Shown: positions 1 through 8,164, counted from the stretch's first letter. The stretch is 36,697 nucleotides of DNA from Bacteroidales bacterium (GCA_024401925.1 JAKSKD010000017.1:1-36697); one strand, 5' to 3'. Numbers and translations: made by a program. The notes: generated by a model from the letters alone, not told the origin.

Positions 1-104
1 TTCCTAAAGAAATCAACGCTCTCGAATTTTTCTGTTCTCGGTACTTGTTGTACTTATTCTTTCAATATTTTCAAAGAACTTCCGCTTTATTCTGAAGCGG
101 GCTG
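1..104 (-). promoter_or_regulatory. candidate rRNA-operon leader with boxA-like motif
   Basis: On the minus strand, downstream of the promoter, a perfect 6-bp hairpin (CCGCTT at 82-87 with AAGCGG at 95-100) is followed by GTTCTTTGA (71-79). That motif resembles the antitermination boxA found ahead of 16S rRNA genes in this phylum. No open reading frame starts here. The 16S gene itself would lie outside the window, so identity rests on the leader alone. Confidence 0.45.
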
Positions 105-135
105 CAAAGATAACTACTTTTTCTTTCCTACCAAA
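105..135 (-). promoter_or_regulatory. strong leftward promoter, probably of an rRNA operon
   Basis: Read on the minus strand, this has TTTG (132-135), a 19-base spacer and TATCTTTG (105-112), a full match to the Bacteroidota -33/-7 consensus. It fires toward the left edge, where no ORF is seen. The leader features just downstream suggest the transcript is a ribosomal RNA operon. The promoter is directly visible; the target is inferred. Confidence 0.7.
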
Positions 136-140
136 CTTTT

Positions 141-173
141 TTTGATAATTTATACGATAATTCTTTATCTTTG
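141..173 (+). promoter_or_regulatory. promoter of the hexosaminidase gene
   Basis: TTTG (141-144), a 21-base spacer and TATCTTTG (166-173) match the Bacteroidota consensus. The -7 box ends only 3 bases before the ATG at 177, so the transcript should begin at or within the start codon, making the mRNA leaderless or nearly so. It is back to back with the leftward promoter at 105-135. Confidence 0.7.
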
Positions 174-176
174 AAT

Positions 177-1832
177 ATGAAAAAAATAATACTACTCATA
201 ATGGTGCTTGCAACGTGCACTCTGAATGCCCGGCAAGCCGACGGAATCAGCGTAATTCCTCGCCCACAAAGCGTCACCCTTCTTAAAGGAACCTTCCGCG
301 CAAGTGGCGCAGCAGTCAACTGCGACCCAAGTCTTGACGCCAAGACCCAACAGGCAATCCAAAGATTCGCCAGCCAGCTTTTCCTGGCCAGCGGCAAGCC
401 AAGTTCCTTTGCCGCGGCACCGGGCATAGTCGAGACGGCTAAGGCCGGAAACGGACGCGGATTCGTATTTTGCAGGGATTCCTCACTGGAGCCGGAAGAA
501 TATACCATAAACATCCAGCCCAAATGCGCCATTGTTTCCGCATCCGACTTCAATGGTTTTCTCTATGCCATACAGACAATGAAACAGTTGCTTCCTCCGG
601 CTGTTTACAGCAAGGATGCAGGCTCTGAAACCCTGACACTCCAGTGTATGGAGCTGAGGGACAAGCCACGCTTCAGATACCGCGGAATGCATCTTGATGT
701 GGCCAGACATTTCTTCCCGGTGGAAGAGGTGAAAAAGTATCTGGATATTATGGCCACATTCAAGCTCAACCGTTTCCACTTCCACCTGACTGATGATCAG
801 GGATGGAGAGTCGAAATCAAAAAATATCCGCTCCTGACCGAAGTGGGAGGATATCGTTCCGGGACAATGATCGGACGGGATTTCAGCAGCGATGACGGGA
901 TAACGTATGGAGGCTTCTACACCCAGGAGCAGATAAAGGATATCATCTCATATGCTGACCATCTGGGAATCACCGTGATTCCTGAGATAGACCTGCCGGG
1001 GCATATGCTTGCCGCACTTTCCGCATACCCGGAACTGGGATGTACCGGAGGCCCATACGAAGCCTGGCACAAATGGGGCATCGCCGAGCAGGTCCTTTGC
1101 CCGGGAAAGCCGAAGACACTTCCTTTCCTCCGCGACGTGCTCGATGAGATTGCAGATCTGTTTCCATCAGAATATATTCATATCGGCGGCGACGAATGCC
1201 CGAAAGTTGAGTGGGAGAAATGTCCTGACTGTCAGGCTCTCATCAATGAGCTCGGCCTGGAGGACAAGGATGGTGTAAGTGCCGAGCAGTTCCTGCAGAA
1301 TTACATTATGACGGATATGCAGAATTTCCTTGCTACCAAGGGAAAGAAAATCATCGGATGGGATGAAATCCTCGAAGGAGACCTTGCGGAAGGAGCCACA
1401 TTGATGTATTGGAGAGGTGGCCATCCTGAAGTCGCAAACAGCGGCTATGACGTCATTATGGTGCCTACTGATTATTTCTATTTCGATTATTATCAGGTAA
1501 AAGATAAAGAAAAAGCCCCGGTAAGCATCGGAGGATATCTTCCATTGGAAAAAGTGTACAGCTTCGAGCCGTTGAACGAAGTCAAGCCGGAGAATATGGA
1601 CCACATTCTGGGGGTCCAGGCAAATCTCTGGACCGAATACATCCCGAGCAATGAGCATCTGGAGTATATGCTGCTTCCAAGAATGCTGGCACTCTGTGAG
1701 GACCAGTGGTGTACACCGGAGAACAAGGACTATGACCGCTTCCTCAAGGATGTCATAGAGCACGAATTCAAGGTGTTCGACGTCCTCGGATACAGCTACT
1801 GCAAGGAGGTCATAGGAGACCCTGCGCTGTAA
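177..1832 (+). CDS. beta-N-acetylhexosaminidase, GH20 family
   Basis: A 551-residue exported glycoside hydrolase that should release terminal N-acetylhexosamine from glycans. Residues 1 to about 20 form a Sec signal peptide ending near LNA; a LATC stretch is a poor lipobox, so a soluble periplasmic form is likelier than a lipoprotein. An N-terminal GH20b-like domain precedes the catalytic barrel, which starts around FRYRGMHLDVARHF. The family's catalytic Asp-Glu pair is D339-E340 in HIGGDECPK, and HLTDDQGWR is also conserved. ATG 177 is chosen because the longer TTG start at 171 lies inside the -7 box. The gene stands alone and faces the cyclophilin gene across a shared terminator hairpin. 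Family assignment is firm; the natural substrate (host glycan, chitin fragment or peptidoglycan) cannot be read from sequence. Confidence 0.93.
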   Translation: MKKIILLIMVLATCTLNARQADGISVIPRPQSVTLLKGTFRASGAAVNCDPSLDAKTQQAIQRFASQLFLASGKPSSFAAAPGIVETAKAGNGRGFVFCRDSSLEPEEYTINIQPKCAIVSASDFNGFLYAIQTMKQLLPPAVYSKDAGSETLTLQCMELRDKPRFRYRGMHLDVARHFFPVEEVKKYLDIMATFKLNRFHFHLTDDQGWRVEIKKYPLLTEVGGYRSGTMIGRDFSSDDGITYGGFYTQEQIKDIISYADHLGITVIPEIDLPGHMLAALSAYPELGCTGGPYEAWHKWGIAEQVLCPGKPKTLPFLRDVLDEIADLFPSEYIHIGGDECPKVEWEKCPDCQALINELGLEDKDGVSAEQFLQNYIMTDMQNFLATKGKKIIGWDEILEGDLAEGATLMYWRGGHPEVANSGYDVIMVPTDYFYFDYYQVKDKEKAPVSIGGYLPLEKVYSFEPLNEVKPENMDHILGVQANLWTEYIPSNEHLEYMLLPRMLALCEDQWCTPENKDYDRFLKDVIEHEFKVFDVLGYSYCKEVIGDPAL

Positions 1833-1856
1833 GTTCAAGATACATATTGTATGCAA

Positions 1857-1882
1857 AAGCCCCCGATTCACATCGGGGGCTT
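1857..1882. terminator. bidirectional terminator hairpin
   Basis: A perfect 9-bp GC-rich stem (GCCCCCGAT at 1859-1867 with ATCGGGGGC at 1872-1880), extended by AA/TT, has a 4-base loop. It lies between two convergent genes. The U-run is short in both directions (four T on the minus strand), so termination may be imperfect. The rest of the 1833-1954 gap holds only a six-codon MKKLFD reading frame, which I do not call. Confidence 0.7.
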
Positions 1883-1954
1883 AGCATTCTAACCTAAAAT
1901 TAACCTATGAAAAAACTATTCGACTAGTGATAAAGCAATCACCGTGCCAAAGTT

Positions 1955-2629
1955 TTATTCCTCGACTAATTTTATTGAAATTATTTTTACATCCTCAAGA
2001 GGACAGTCTCTGCCGTTGACCTCCACTGAAGCAATCTTGTCAATGGTGCTTAGGCCCTCGACGGTCTCTCCGAATACTGTGTACTGGCCGTCAAGCTGCG
2101 CACAAGCCACCTCGTCCTGGACGATATAGAACTGAGACCCGGACGAAGCCTTTGTAGGATTGGCCGTGTCGCCTTTGCGTGCAGCGGCAAGAGCACCCTT
2201 CTTATGGTTATATTCAGGGACGAACTCTGCCGGGACAGTATAATCAGGACCGCCGGTACCGAATCTTGCAGCATTTGCAGGATCCTTCGTAAGAGGGTCC
2301 CCGCCCTGAATCATAAAGCCGTTGATTACGCGGTGGAACAGAAGTCCGTCATAATAACCGCTGAGCGCAAGTTTTGCGAAATTCTCGCGGTGTTTCGGGG
2401 TGCCGCTATAGAGTTTTACCCTCATTGTGCCATAATTGGTAACAATGTCAAACAAAGGCTCTTCAGCCAGATTTGCCAATTTGTCCATAACTTTGATTTG
2501 TTTTAGTGAATCTGCCGCAGCTTCCTGCTCTTCCTGAGCCTGAAGCTCACCCTTCTTCTTACCTCCACAGCTGACTGCAACAACAGCAAGGACAGCAAGG
2601 GAAAGTGCTAAAAATAATGTTCTTTTCAT
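1955..2629 (-). CDS. cyclophilin-type peptidyl-prolyl isomerase lipoprotein
   Basis: A 224-residue lipoprotein that should speed cis-trans isomerisation of prolyl bonds in exported proteins. The signal peptide ends in AVSC, giving lipidation at Cys21. A charged, Gln/Glu-rich linker runs to about residue 55, followed by one cyclophilin domain. The signature LLFHRVINGFMIQGGDP lies at about 96-112 and includes the active-site Arg and the family's GG; SGSQFYI and the FG..V segment follow. The gene overlaps the upstream flippase gene by 4 bases (ATGA), so the two are probably translated together. A link between the flippase and this foldase is not obvious; shared envelope location is the only common theme. 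Confidence 0.93.
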   Translation of the reverse strand: MKRTLFLALSLAVLAVVAVSCGGKKKGELQAQEEQEAAADSLKQIKVMDKLANLAEEPLFDIVTNYGTMRVKLYSGTPKHRENFAKLALSGYYDGLLFHRVINGFMIQGGDPLTKDPANAARFGTGGPDYTVPAEFVPEYNHKKGALAAARKGDTANPTKASSGSQFYIVQDEVACAQLDGQYTVFGETVEGLSTIDKIASVEVNGRDCPLEDVKIISIKLVEE

Positions 2630-4086
2630 ACTTTATCTGTTTTGATTTCTTTCCATATAAAATAGCAGTACAACGCCAGGAAAAGGGTTTCTATTGCCAT
2701 TTTCCATATGTCGCCGACATTCTTAAGCGCAAACATAGATATTACCCAAAGACTCAAGCCGAGCCCGACAAACGCACCGATACGCTTGACATCATAGGCG
2801 ATAGGATATTTCTTCTGGCCGATGAACCAGCTCATAAGCATTGCCACACCATAACCGGCAAAACCTCCCCACGCACACGCCCAATAGCCTATCTTCGGGA
2901 CGAATATTACATTGACGGCTATCATCACCGCAACGGCCACTGCATTGATAATCGCACCCCACCACGTCTGGTCCGTAAGCTTGTACCAGAATGAAAGATT
3001 GAAATAGATGCCCATAAACAGTTCCGCCAGCATCACCACAGGCACGACATCAAGACCTTCCCAATATCCGCTTCCAATGATGTGCTTCAGCAAAGGCAGA
3101 TAGAAAATTACGGCAAGGAATGCAAGGATGGAGAAGATGATAAACCATTTCATTCCATCCGCAAGAGTCCTGTCATTGGCCTTTCCCTTCGATTCTCCGA
3201 AAACTATCGGTTCGTATGCATAGCGGAATGCCTGCACAAGCATACTCATTATCATCGCAATCTTCACGCAAGCCCCATAAACGCCAAGCTGGACCCTTCC
3301 ATCCTGACCCGGCATAAGCTGAGGCAACAGAATCTTGTCGGCAACCTGATTCATCATACCGACTACGGACATAAGGAGCAGCGGCCAGGTATATTTCAAC
3401 ATCTTCCGGCACAGTGCACTGTCAAACCTGATACTGAGGATCTTCATTTCCGGGACGAAGGCGAAAGTAATCAGTGTCGTACAGATTAAATTTATCAGGA
3501 ATATGAAGCCTACACCATAGTCGTATCTGACGTACGCCTCCTCAAGTCCCGGATACCTTCCGAAAAACTTCGGGAGCACAAGGAAGACAAACAGATTCAA
3601 CAGGATACTCGCAAAGATGAAGGCCATCTTCAAGCTCATAAACTTGAGCGGGCGCCTCTGCTGACGCAGACGAGTATATAGTATGGCCTGAAAAGCATCC
3701 AGAGCAGTGATTATCGCAAAGCACCCGATATACTCGGGATGAAGCTCATAGCCGAGAAATGACGAAATCGGTCTGAGGAAACAAAACACCACCAGCAGGA
3801 ACACTACCCCCACGGAGCCAACCATCTTGAGCGCAGTCGAATAGACCTTGTCAGGATTCTCTGCCTCCTTGTTTGAGAAACGGAAGAATGTTGTCTCCAT
3901 TCCGAATGTGAGGAACGCGAGCAGAAGCGCAGTCCAGGCATAAAGATTGGACACTATGCCGTACCCACCGCTTTCCATAGGGATCACACGGGTATGGAGA
4001 ATCACCAGCAGATAATTCAGAAATCTGCCCACGATGCTGCTCAGTCCGTATATCGCAGTATCTTTTGCCAGAGACTTTAGATTCAT
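2626..4086 (-). CDS. MOP-superfamily polysaccharide/lipid flippase
   Basis: A 486-residue integral membrane protein with about 12-14 hydrophobic segments spread over its full length. The N-terminus (AKDTAIYGLSSIVGRFLNYL) and overall pattern match Wzx/MurJ-like members of the MOP exporter superfamily, which flip lipid-linked sugars across the inner membrane. Conserved charged residues in the first helices and the FRF segment after helix 2 fit that family. No glycosyltransferases adjoin it, so it is not part of a visible O-antigen or capsule cluster. In Bacteroidota, isolated genes like this are annotated as lipopolysaccharide biosynthesis proteins; a MurJ-like role cannot be excluded. It is first in a two-gene unit with the cyclophilin lipoprotein. 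Confidence 0.8.
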   Translation of the reverse strand: MNLKSLAKDTAIYGLSSIVGRFLNYLLVILHTRVIPMESGGYGIVSNLYAWTALLLAFLTFGMETTFFRFSNKEAENPDKVYSTALKMVGSVGVVFLLVVFCFLRPISSFLGYELHPEYIGCFAIITALDAFQAILYTRLRQQRRPLKFMSLKMAFIFASILLNLFVFLVLPKFFGRYPGLEEAYVRYDYGVGFIFLINLICTTLITFAFVPEMKILSIRFDSALCRKMLKYTWPLLLMSVVGMMNQVADKILLPQLMPGQDGRVQLGVYGACVKIAMIMSMLVQAFRYAYEPIVFGESKGKANDRTLADGMKWFIIFSILAFLAVIFYLPLLKHIIGSGYWEGLDVVPVVMLAELFMGIYFNLSFWYKLTDQTWWGAIINAVAVAVMIAVNVIFVPKIGYWACAWGGFAGYGVAMLMSWFIGQKKYPIAYDVKRIGAFVGLGLSLWVISMFALKNVGDIWKMAIETLFLALYCYFIWKEIKTDKV

Positions 4087-4090
4087 ACCG

Positions 4091-4098
4091 TAAAGATA
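4091..4098 (-). promoter_or_regulatory. -7 box of the flippase operon
   Basis: TATCTTTA on the minus strand differs from TAnnTTTG at the last base. It ends 4 bases before the ATG at 4086, so any transcript would be essentially leaderless. It lies just downstream of the tsf terminator. Confidence 0.45.
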
Positions 4099-4100
4099 AC

Positions 4101-4128
4101 AAAAAAAGACCGCGAAAAACCCGCGGTC
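4101..4128 (-). terminator. rho-independent terminator of the rplM-rpsI-rpsB-tsf operon
   Basis: GACCGCG (4108-4114) pairs with CGCGGTC (4122-4128), giving a 7-bp GC-rich stem with a 7-base loop. On the minus strand seven T residues (4107-4101) follow directly. It sits 22 bases after the tsf stop codon. Confidence 0.85.
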
Positions 4129-4149
4129 CCTTTTATCGATAGATGAAAA

Positions 4150-5145
4150 TTAGTCGTTGAGTGAGAATCTCTTGAAGATTACTACTTTTGCATCCTTGTC
4201 GGCTGCTGCCATAGCATCCTTCACTGACTGCTTTCCGTCGCCCATCTGATACTCCTGCTCTTCGAGAGTCATCTCTTTGAAGAACTTCTGGAGACGTCCG
4301 TTGGCGATGTTTTGAACCATCTGCTCAGGAAGGTTCGCTGCCTTCTCTGCGCCTACAGTCTTGATGATCTCACGCGCCTGTGCAGCCTGCTCAGGTGTAA
4401 GCCATCCCTTTGCTGTATTTGATTCGATGTGGTCTTCGCTGTCCACGTGTGCAGGATTGATGCCGGCTTTCTTCAAAGCTGCGTCAACTGCCTTCTGAAT
4501 CTGCTCTTCCTTTGTCTTCTCGATAGCGACTGCAAGTTCGTTGTCAACAACTTCCTTAGGGCAGTCAGCTGCGGAGATTGATACAGGATTCATAGAAGCG
4601 ACCTGCATAACGACACCCTTTGCGAGCTCAGCAGGGATTTCCTTGCTGAAACCTACGAGAGCACCGAGCTTTCCGTTAAGTACGTGTACATATGAAGAAA
4701 TGAAAGGAGCCTCAACGAGAGCATAATATGCGATCTCGTGCTTCTCACCGGTCTTACCGGTCTGCTCAGTAACGGCAGCCTCAACTGTGCGGCCGTCTGC
4801 GAGCTTGCAAGCGTTAAGAGCCTCAGCATCAGCAGGAGTATTAGCGATTGCTGCATCAGCAATAGCGTCAGCGAGAGTCTGGAATTCGCTGTTCTGTGAT
4901 ACGAAGTCGGTTTCGCAACCGAGGCATACGAGAATAGCCTTGTTTCCGTTTACCCTTGCCTTTACTGCTCCTTCGGAAGTATTGCGGTCAGCTCTCTTAG
5001 CTGCCACAAGCTTTCCCTTTTCGCGGATGATGTCAACTGCTTTGTTGAAATCGCCGTCAGCTTCTACGAGGGCGTTCTTGCAGTCCATCATACCAGCGCT
5101 TGTCATTTTACGTAATTTCATTACGTCTGCTGCTGTAATTGCCAT
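4150..5145 (-). CDS. tsf: translation elongation factor Ts
   Basis: A 331-residue EF-Ts, which exchanges GDP for GTP on EF-Tu. The N-terminal UBA-like segment (VMKLRKMTSAGMMDCKNAL) and the EF-Tu-contacting TDFV motif (79-82, followed by SQN) are plain. The protein is longer than the E. coli form (283 residues). The added length appears in the core and the C-terminal coiled region, as in other Bacteroidota. It is the last gene of the ribosomal operon, 18 bases after rpsB, and is followed by a strong terminator. Confidence 0.97.
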   Translation of the reverse strand: MAITAADVMKLRKMTSAGMMDCKNALVEADGDFNKAVDIIREKGKLVAAKRADRNTSEGAVKARVNGNKAILVCLGCETDFVSQNSEFQTLADAIADAAIANTPADAEALNACKLADGRTVEAAVTEQTGKTGEKHEIAYYALVEAPFISSYVHVLNGKLGALVGFSKEIPAELAKGVVMQVASMNPVSISAADCPKEVVDNELAVAIEKTKEEQIQKAVDAALKKAGINPAHVDSEDHIESNTAKGWLTPEQAAQAREIIKTVGAEKAANLPEQMVQNIANGRLQKFFKEMTLEEQEYQMGDGKQSVKDAMAAADKDAKVVIFKRFSLND

Positions 5146-5163
5146 AGTGCTTGTATCTTTAAA

Positions 5164-6012
5164 TTATTCTTCAGTTTTTGCTTCCTCTGCTGCCGGAGCC
5201 TCTGCTGCAGGAGCTGCTTCAGCTTCTACATCAACTGGCTTGGCACCTTTGCGGGCACGGAGGTTCTTCTTGGTTGGCTGCGCTGCAGCAGCTTCTTCCT
5301 CAGCAACTTCCTTGTCTTTCTCAAGCTTACGCTCGTCGAGGCCTTCCTGGATAGCCGCACAAAGTGCTTTCAATACACAAGTGATAGACTTTGTTGCATC
5401 GTCATTTGCCGGAATAACATAATCAATAGGTGAAGGATCGCAACATGTATCAACCATAGCGAATACCGGTATGTTAAGACGATTGGCTTCCTTAACGGCG
5501 TTGGCTTCCTTCTGGATGTCAACTACGAAGATAGCTGAAGGGAGGCGGCTCATATCGCGGATTGAACCGAGGTTCTTCTCGAGTTTAGCTCTCTGACGGT
5601 CAACCTGGAGACGCTCTCTTTTAGCGAGTTTGTCAAATGTACCATCTTCTTTCATCTTGTCGATGGTGCTCATTTTCTTGATAGCTTTACGGATAGTTGG
5701 GAAGTTGGTAAGCATACCGCCGGCCCATCTTTCTGTAACTGAAGGCATATTAACAGATGCTGCCATCTCTGAAACGATGTCCTTGCCTTGTTTCTTTGTG
5801 GCTACGAAGAGGATTTTGCGACCTGATTTAGCAAGGTCTTTCATTACCTCTGCAGCCTCGTCTATCTTGACGATAGTCTTGTGCAGGTCAATGATGTGGA
5901 TTCCATTCTTCTGGTCGAAGATATAAGGAGCCATCTTAGGATTCCACTTACGAGCCAAGTGACCGAAGTGAACACCTGCATCAAGCAATTCTTGGAAATT
6001 TGTTCTTGACAT
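5164..6012 (-). CDS. rpsB: 30S ribosomal protein S2
   Basis: A 282-residue S2. The family core from GVHFGHLARKWNPKMAPYIF to the central coiled-coil (KEDGTFDKLAKRER...) and the DPSPIDYVIPANDDA segment is intact. After about residue 225 comes a low-complexity tail rich in Ala and Glu. This tail is longer than in E. coli S2 (241 residues) and unlikely to sit in the ribosome core. The gene lies between rpsI and tsf. The 135-base gap before it is unusually long for this operon and can fold (see the leader entry), suggesting separate control of S2 and EF-Ts. Confidence 0.97.
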   Translation of the reverse strand: MSRTNFQELLDAGVHFGHLARKWNPKMAPYIFDQKNGIHIIDLHKTIVKIDEAAEVMKDLAKSGRKILFVATKKQGKDIVSEMAASVNMPSVTERWAGGMLTNFPTIRKAIKKMSTIDKMKEDGTFDKLAKRERLQVDRQRAKLEKNLGSIRDMSRLPSAIFVVDIQKEANAVKEANRLNIPVFAMVDTCCDPSPIDYVIPANDDATKSITCVLKALCAAIQEGLDERKLEKDKEVAEEEAAAAQPTKKNLRARKGAKPVDVEAEAAPAAEAPAAEEAKTEE

Positions 6013-6147
6013 TTCTTTAATCTTTAATTTTTCTTTTCGTCAATCTTCGGGTAGCGACCTTGTCGGTCCCGGAGATTTCCCGCAGCGTGGCAGCCATCCT
6101 CAAGACGGTTTAATAACCACGACTGTGCATAAAACAACAATGAATAA
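6013..6147 (-). promoter_or_regulatory. candidate structured leader upstream of rpsB
   Basis: On the minus strand this gap can form two hairpins. Hairpin A pairs CGTGG (6117-6121) with CCACG (6086-6090) and encloses a 5-bp inner stem (CCGTC 6104-6108 with GATGG 6094-6098, loop TTGAG). Hairpin B (about 6048-6082) is closed by CGGG/CCCG and contains GACC/GGTC around a 5-base loop. An A-rich single strand leads to the start codon. S2 commonly represses its own rpsB-tsf mRNA in bacteria; whether this RNA is the S2 target is inference. Confidence 0.5.
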
Positions 6148-6537
6148 CTAACGTTTACTGAACTGGAAGCGTCTACGTGCACCAGGCTGGCCAGGTTTCT
6201 TTCTCTCGACCTCGCGAGGATCGCGGGTGAGGAATCCTGCTGCCTTCAATGTAGAGCGGTAAGCCTCTTTGTCAACCTCGCAAAGTGCGCGGGAGATACC
6301 GAGTCTGATAGCTTCTGCCTGACCCTTGGTACCACCACCAACGATGGTGACCTTGATGTCAAACTGGCCTTCAGTCTGGGTTACTGCGAGAGGCTGGTTC
6401 ACAACGTAACGGAGAGTCTCCTCCTTGAAGTAGTCTTCGAGGGGACGGTCGTTGATTGTGATATTACCTTTTCCAGCTACGATATAAACGCGAGCTACAG
6501 CTGCTTTACGTCTTCCAAGGGCGTGTGTCTGTTCCAT
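6148..6537 (-). CDS. rpsI: 30S ribosomal protein S9
   Basis: A 129-residue S9 of normal length. The family start [11 protein letters not shown], the [19 protein letters not shown] core and the basic C-terminal tail ending in SKR, which reaches the P-site tRNA, are all present. The tail reads RRRFQFSKR where many bacteria have RRRPQFSKR. The gene begins 9 bases after rplM, in the usual rplM-rpsI order. Confidence 0.97.
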   Translation of the reverse strand: MEQTHALGRRKAAVARVYIVAGKGNITINDRPLEDYFKEETLRYVVNQPLAVTQTEGQFDIKVTIVGGGTKGQAEAIRLGISRALCEVDKEAYRSTLKAAGFLTRDPREVERKKPGQPGARRRFQFSKR

Positions 6538-6546
6538 TTGCTCTGT

Positions 6547-6999
6547 TTAAATTTCGTTCAACTTAATTTCTTTAGGGTTCTGTGCCTGGTGTGGATGCTC
6601 CGGACCTGCATAGATAAACAGGTTGTGGAGAATGTCGTCACCAAGACGGGTCTTAGGAAGCATACCCTTTACTGCCATCCTGACCAATTCAGTAGGTCTC
6701 TTCGCGAGGATCTCCTTAGGAGTGGTGAAACGCTGTCCACCAGGATATCCTGTGTAATGAACATAGACACGGTCTGTCATTTTGTTACCCTTGAGGATAA
6801 CCTTCTCTGCATTGATTACGATAACGTTGTCACCGCAGTCAACGTGAGGAGTGTAGCCAGGTTTGGTCTTGCCACGGAGGACAAGAGCAACTCTTGCTGC
6901 AAGACGGCCGAGTGCCAGATCAGTAGCATCGATAACGACCCACTCTTTCTTTACAGTTGCTTTGTTAAGCGATACTGTTTTGTAGCTTTGTGTGTCCAC
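6547..6999 (-). CDS. rplM: 50S ribosomal protein L13
   Basis: A 150-residue L13, the family's normal length. Key segments are KEWVVIDATDLALGRLA, the HVDCGDNVIVINAEK region and RLAVKGMLP-like VRMAVKGMLPKTRLG. The start chosen is GTG at 6999 (protein begins VDTQSYKTVS in raw translation), because this matches family N-termini. The only longer start, a TTG at 7062, lies inside the -7 promoter box and cannot be in the mRNA. It is the first gene of the rplM-rpsI-rpsB-tsf operon and has a strong leader hairpin. Confidence 0.95.
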   Translation of the reverse strand: MDTQSYKTVSLNKATVKKEWVVIDATDLALGRLAARVALVLRGKTKPGYTPHVDCGDNVIVINAEKVILKGNKMTDRVYVHYTGYPGGQRFTTPKEILAKRPTELVRMAVKGMLPKTRLGDDILHNLFIYAGPEHPHQAQNPKEIKLNEI

Positions 7000-7033
7000 T
7001 GTCTTGATCTTTAAATAGTTAATAATAAAAATT

Positions 7034-7060
7034 GCGATCCCTACACAAAATAGGGGTCGC
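7034..7060 (-). promoter_or_regulatory. rplM leader hairpin, candidate r-protein regulatory element
   Basis: GCGATCCCTA (7034-7043) and TAGGGGTCGC (7051-7060) form an uninterrupted 10-bp stem with one G-U pair and a 7-base loop. It lies directly after the -7 box at the very 5' end of the operon. No U-run follows, so it is not a standard terminator. A 5'-terminal stem could stabilise the mRNA or bind L13. Its outer arm touches the promoter, so the first pair or two may not be transcribed. Confidence 0.55.
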
Positions 7061-7067
7061 AAAGATA
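7060..7067 (-). promoter_or_regulatory. -7 box of the ribosomal protein operon
   Basis: TATCTTTG on the minus strand is an exact consensus match. A TTG lies 17 bases upstream as a weak -33. The expected transcript start is near 7053-7056, leaving a leader of about 55 bases ahead of GTG 6999. Confidence 0.65.
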
Positions 7068-7087
7068 CAAAAATTATTTGAAAACAA

Positions 7088-8164
7088 CTAAATTGACTTG
7101 CTAATAGCAGTAATCAGTGTCTCTTCAAACTCCTCCTGCTCTTTTAAAGAGTAGAATCCAACTTTTATCGGCACCTGGAACAACCTTTCCTTGATTGCCA
7201 TCGGAACATTCCTGACATCCCTTATCCTCTGTGCATCCTTCTCCGTGGTGGCTATGGCCGATGTAGGATTTTTCTTCAGTGCAGCAGTAATTTTCCGGAT
7301 ATCAGAATACGTATATCTATAGTGGTCTGCAAACACGAAGCGTTTTACAATACGATATGTATCGCAAAGATAGTTGCGCAACAGGGTATCATTTGCTATT
7401 CCGGAGAAAAGAATGAGCTTTTTGGAATATATGTAACGCGAATCACATTCCGGGTACACGGCCACAGGTGGGCAGTAATTGATGGTAGTGAAGAACAGAT
7501 GCTGGTTCTCAGTAATGCCCAGCTTGCTCCTCCATTCTTCTTTTTCTTCATCCTGAAGATAATTCGGGCATTTAGTAACAATCACAATATCCGCATATTC
7601 CAGCCTCTCCGGCAAATCCCGCAGGCGTCCGAAAGGGAGAAGACGGTCCTCAAATATAGGGCGGTTGTAATCCACAAGGACGATATTCACACCACACTTC
7701 AATTTGCGGTACTGGAACGCATCATCAAGAATGATGAGGTCAATTTTAGGGATCCTCTTATCCCGGCACTTTGCCGCTTTCTTCGATGTCAGGAGAGTCT
7801 CCGGATTGCAAAGGAATCCGCAGCCTTCCACCCTGTCCTTATCCACGGCCACCGTTATGTCCGGAAACTTGTGCTTGATCTGGAGAGGTTCGTCGCCATA
7901 CTCATAAGCGGTTCCGTCCGACGGGACATTCTGAAACCCCCTGCTCTTCCGTCTGTATCCCCTCGAAAGAACAGCAATATCCTTGCAGGACCATTCAGCA
8001 CTCTTCTGCAATGTCCTTATGATAAGCTCGGTATGGGGAGTCTTTCCAGTGCCTCCGACTGTAATGTTTCCAACACAGACTGTGGGCACTTTGCAAGTCT
8101 CGTGCCCGCACCACCCCTTATCATAAGCCAGATGCCTTATTTTCAATGCCCACCTGTAAATCAT
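7088..8164 (-). CDS. lpxK: tetraacyldisaccharide 4'-kinase
   Basis: A 358-residue lipid A kinase that phosphorylates the 4' position of the tetraacyldisaccharide precursor, giving lipid IVA at the inner membrane. The family's N-terminal amphipathic segment precedes VGNITVGGTGKTP, whose P-loop GGTGKT spans 37-42. SRGY, DDAFQ(Y) and the ATTEKDAQR segment of the second nucleotide-binding lobe are all present. The start overlaps the dus stop by 4 bases (ATGA), so dus-lpxK is a coupled pair. The gene confirms an outer-membrane, lipid A-bearing organism. Confidence 0.95.
   Translation of the reverse strand: MIYRWALKIRHLAYDKGWCGHETCKVPTVCVGNITVGGTGKTPHTELIIRTLQKSAEWSCKDIAVLSRGYRRKSRGFQNVPSDGTAYEYGDEPLQIKHKFPDITVAVDKDRVEGCGFLCNPETLLTSKKAAKCRDKRIPKIDLIILDDAFQYRKLKCGVNIVLVDYNRPIFEDRLLPFGRLRDLPERLEYADIVIVTKCPNYLQDEEKEEWRSKLGITENQHLFFTTINYCPPVAVYPECDSRYIYSKKLILFSGIANDTLLRNYLCDTYRIVKRFVFADHYRYTYSDIRKITAALKKNPTSAIATTEKDAQRIRDVRNVPMAIKERLFQVPIKVGFYSLKEQEEFEETLITAISKSI

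Noticed and set aside
1167-1871. A 234-codon frame on the minus strand opposite the hexosaminidase
   Set aside because: Mirror of the GH20 coding sequence; it also crosses the terminator hairpin.
1907-1927. Six-codon frame MKKLFD preceded by an AACCT-type context
   Set aside because: It looks like the usual Bacteroidota gene-start context, but the frame stops at once and lies between convergent genes; probably chance or a decayed start.
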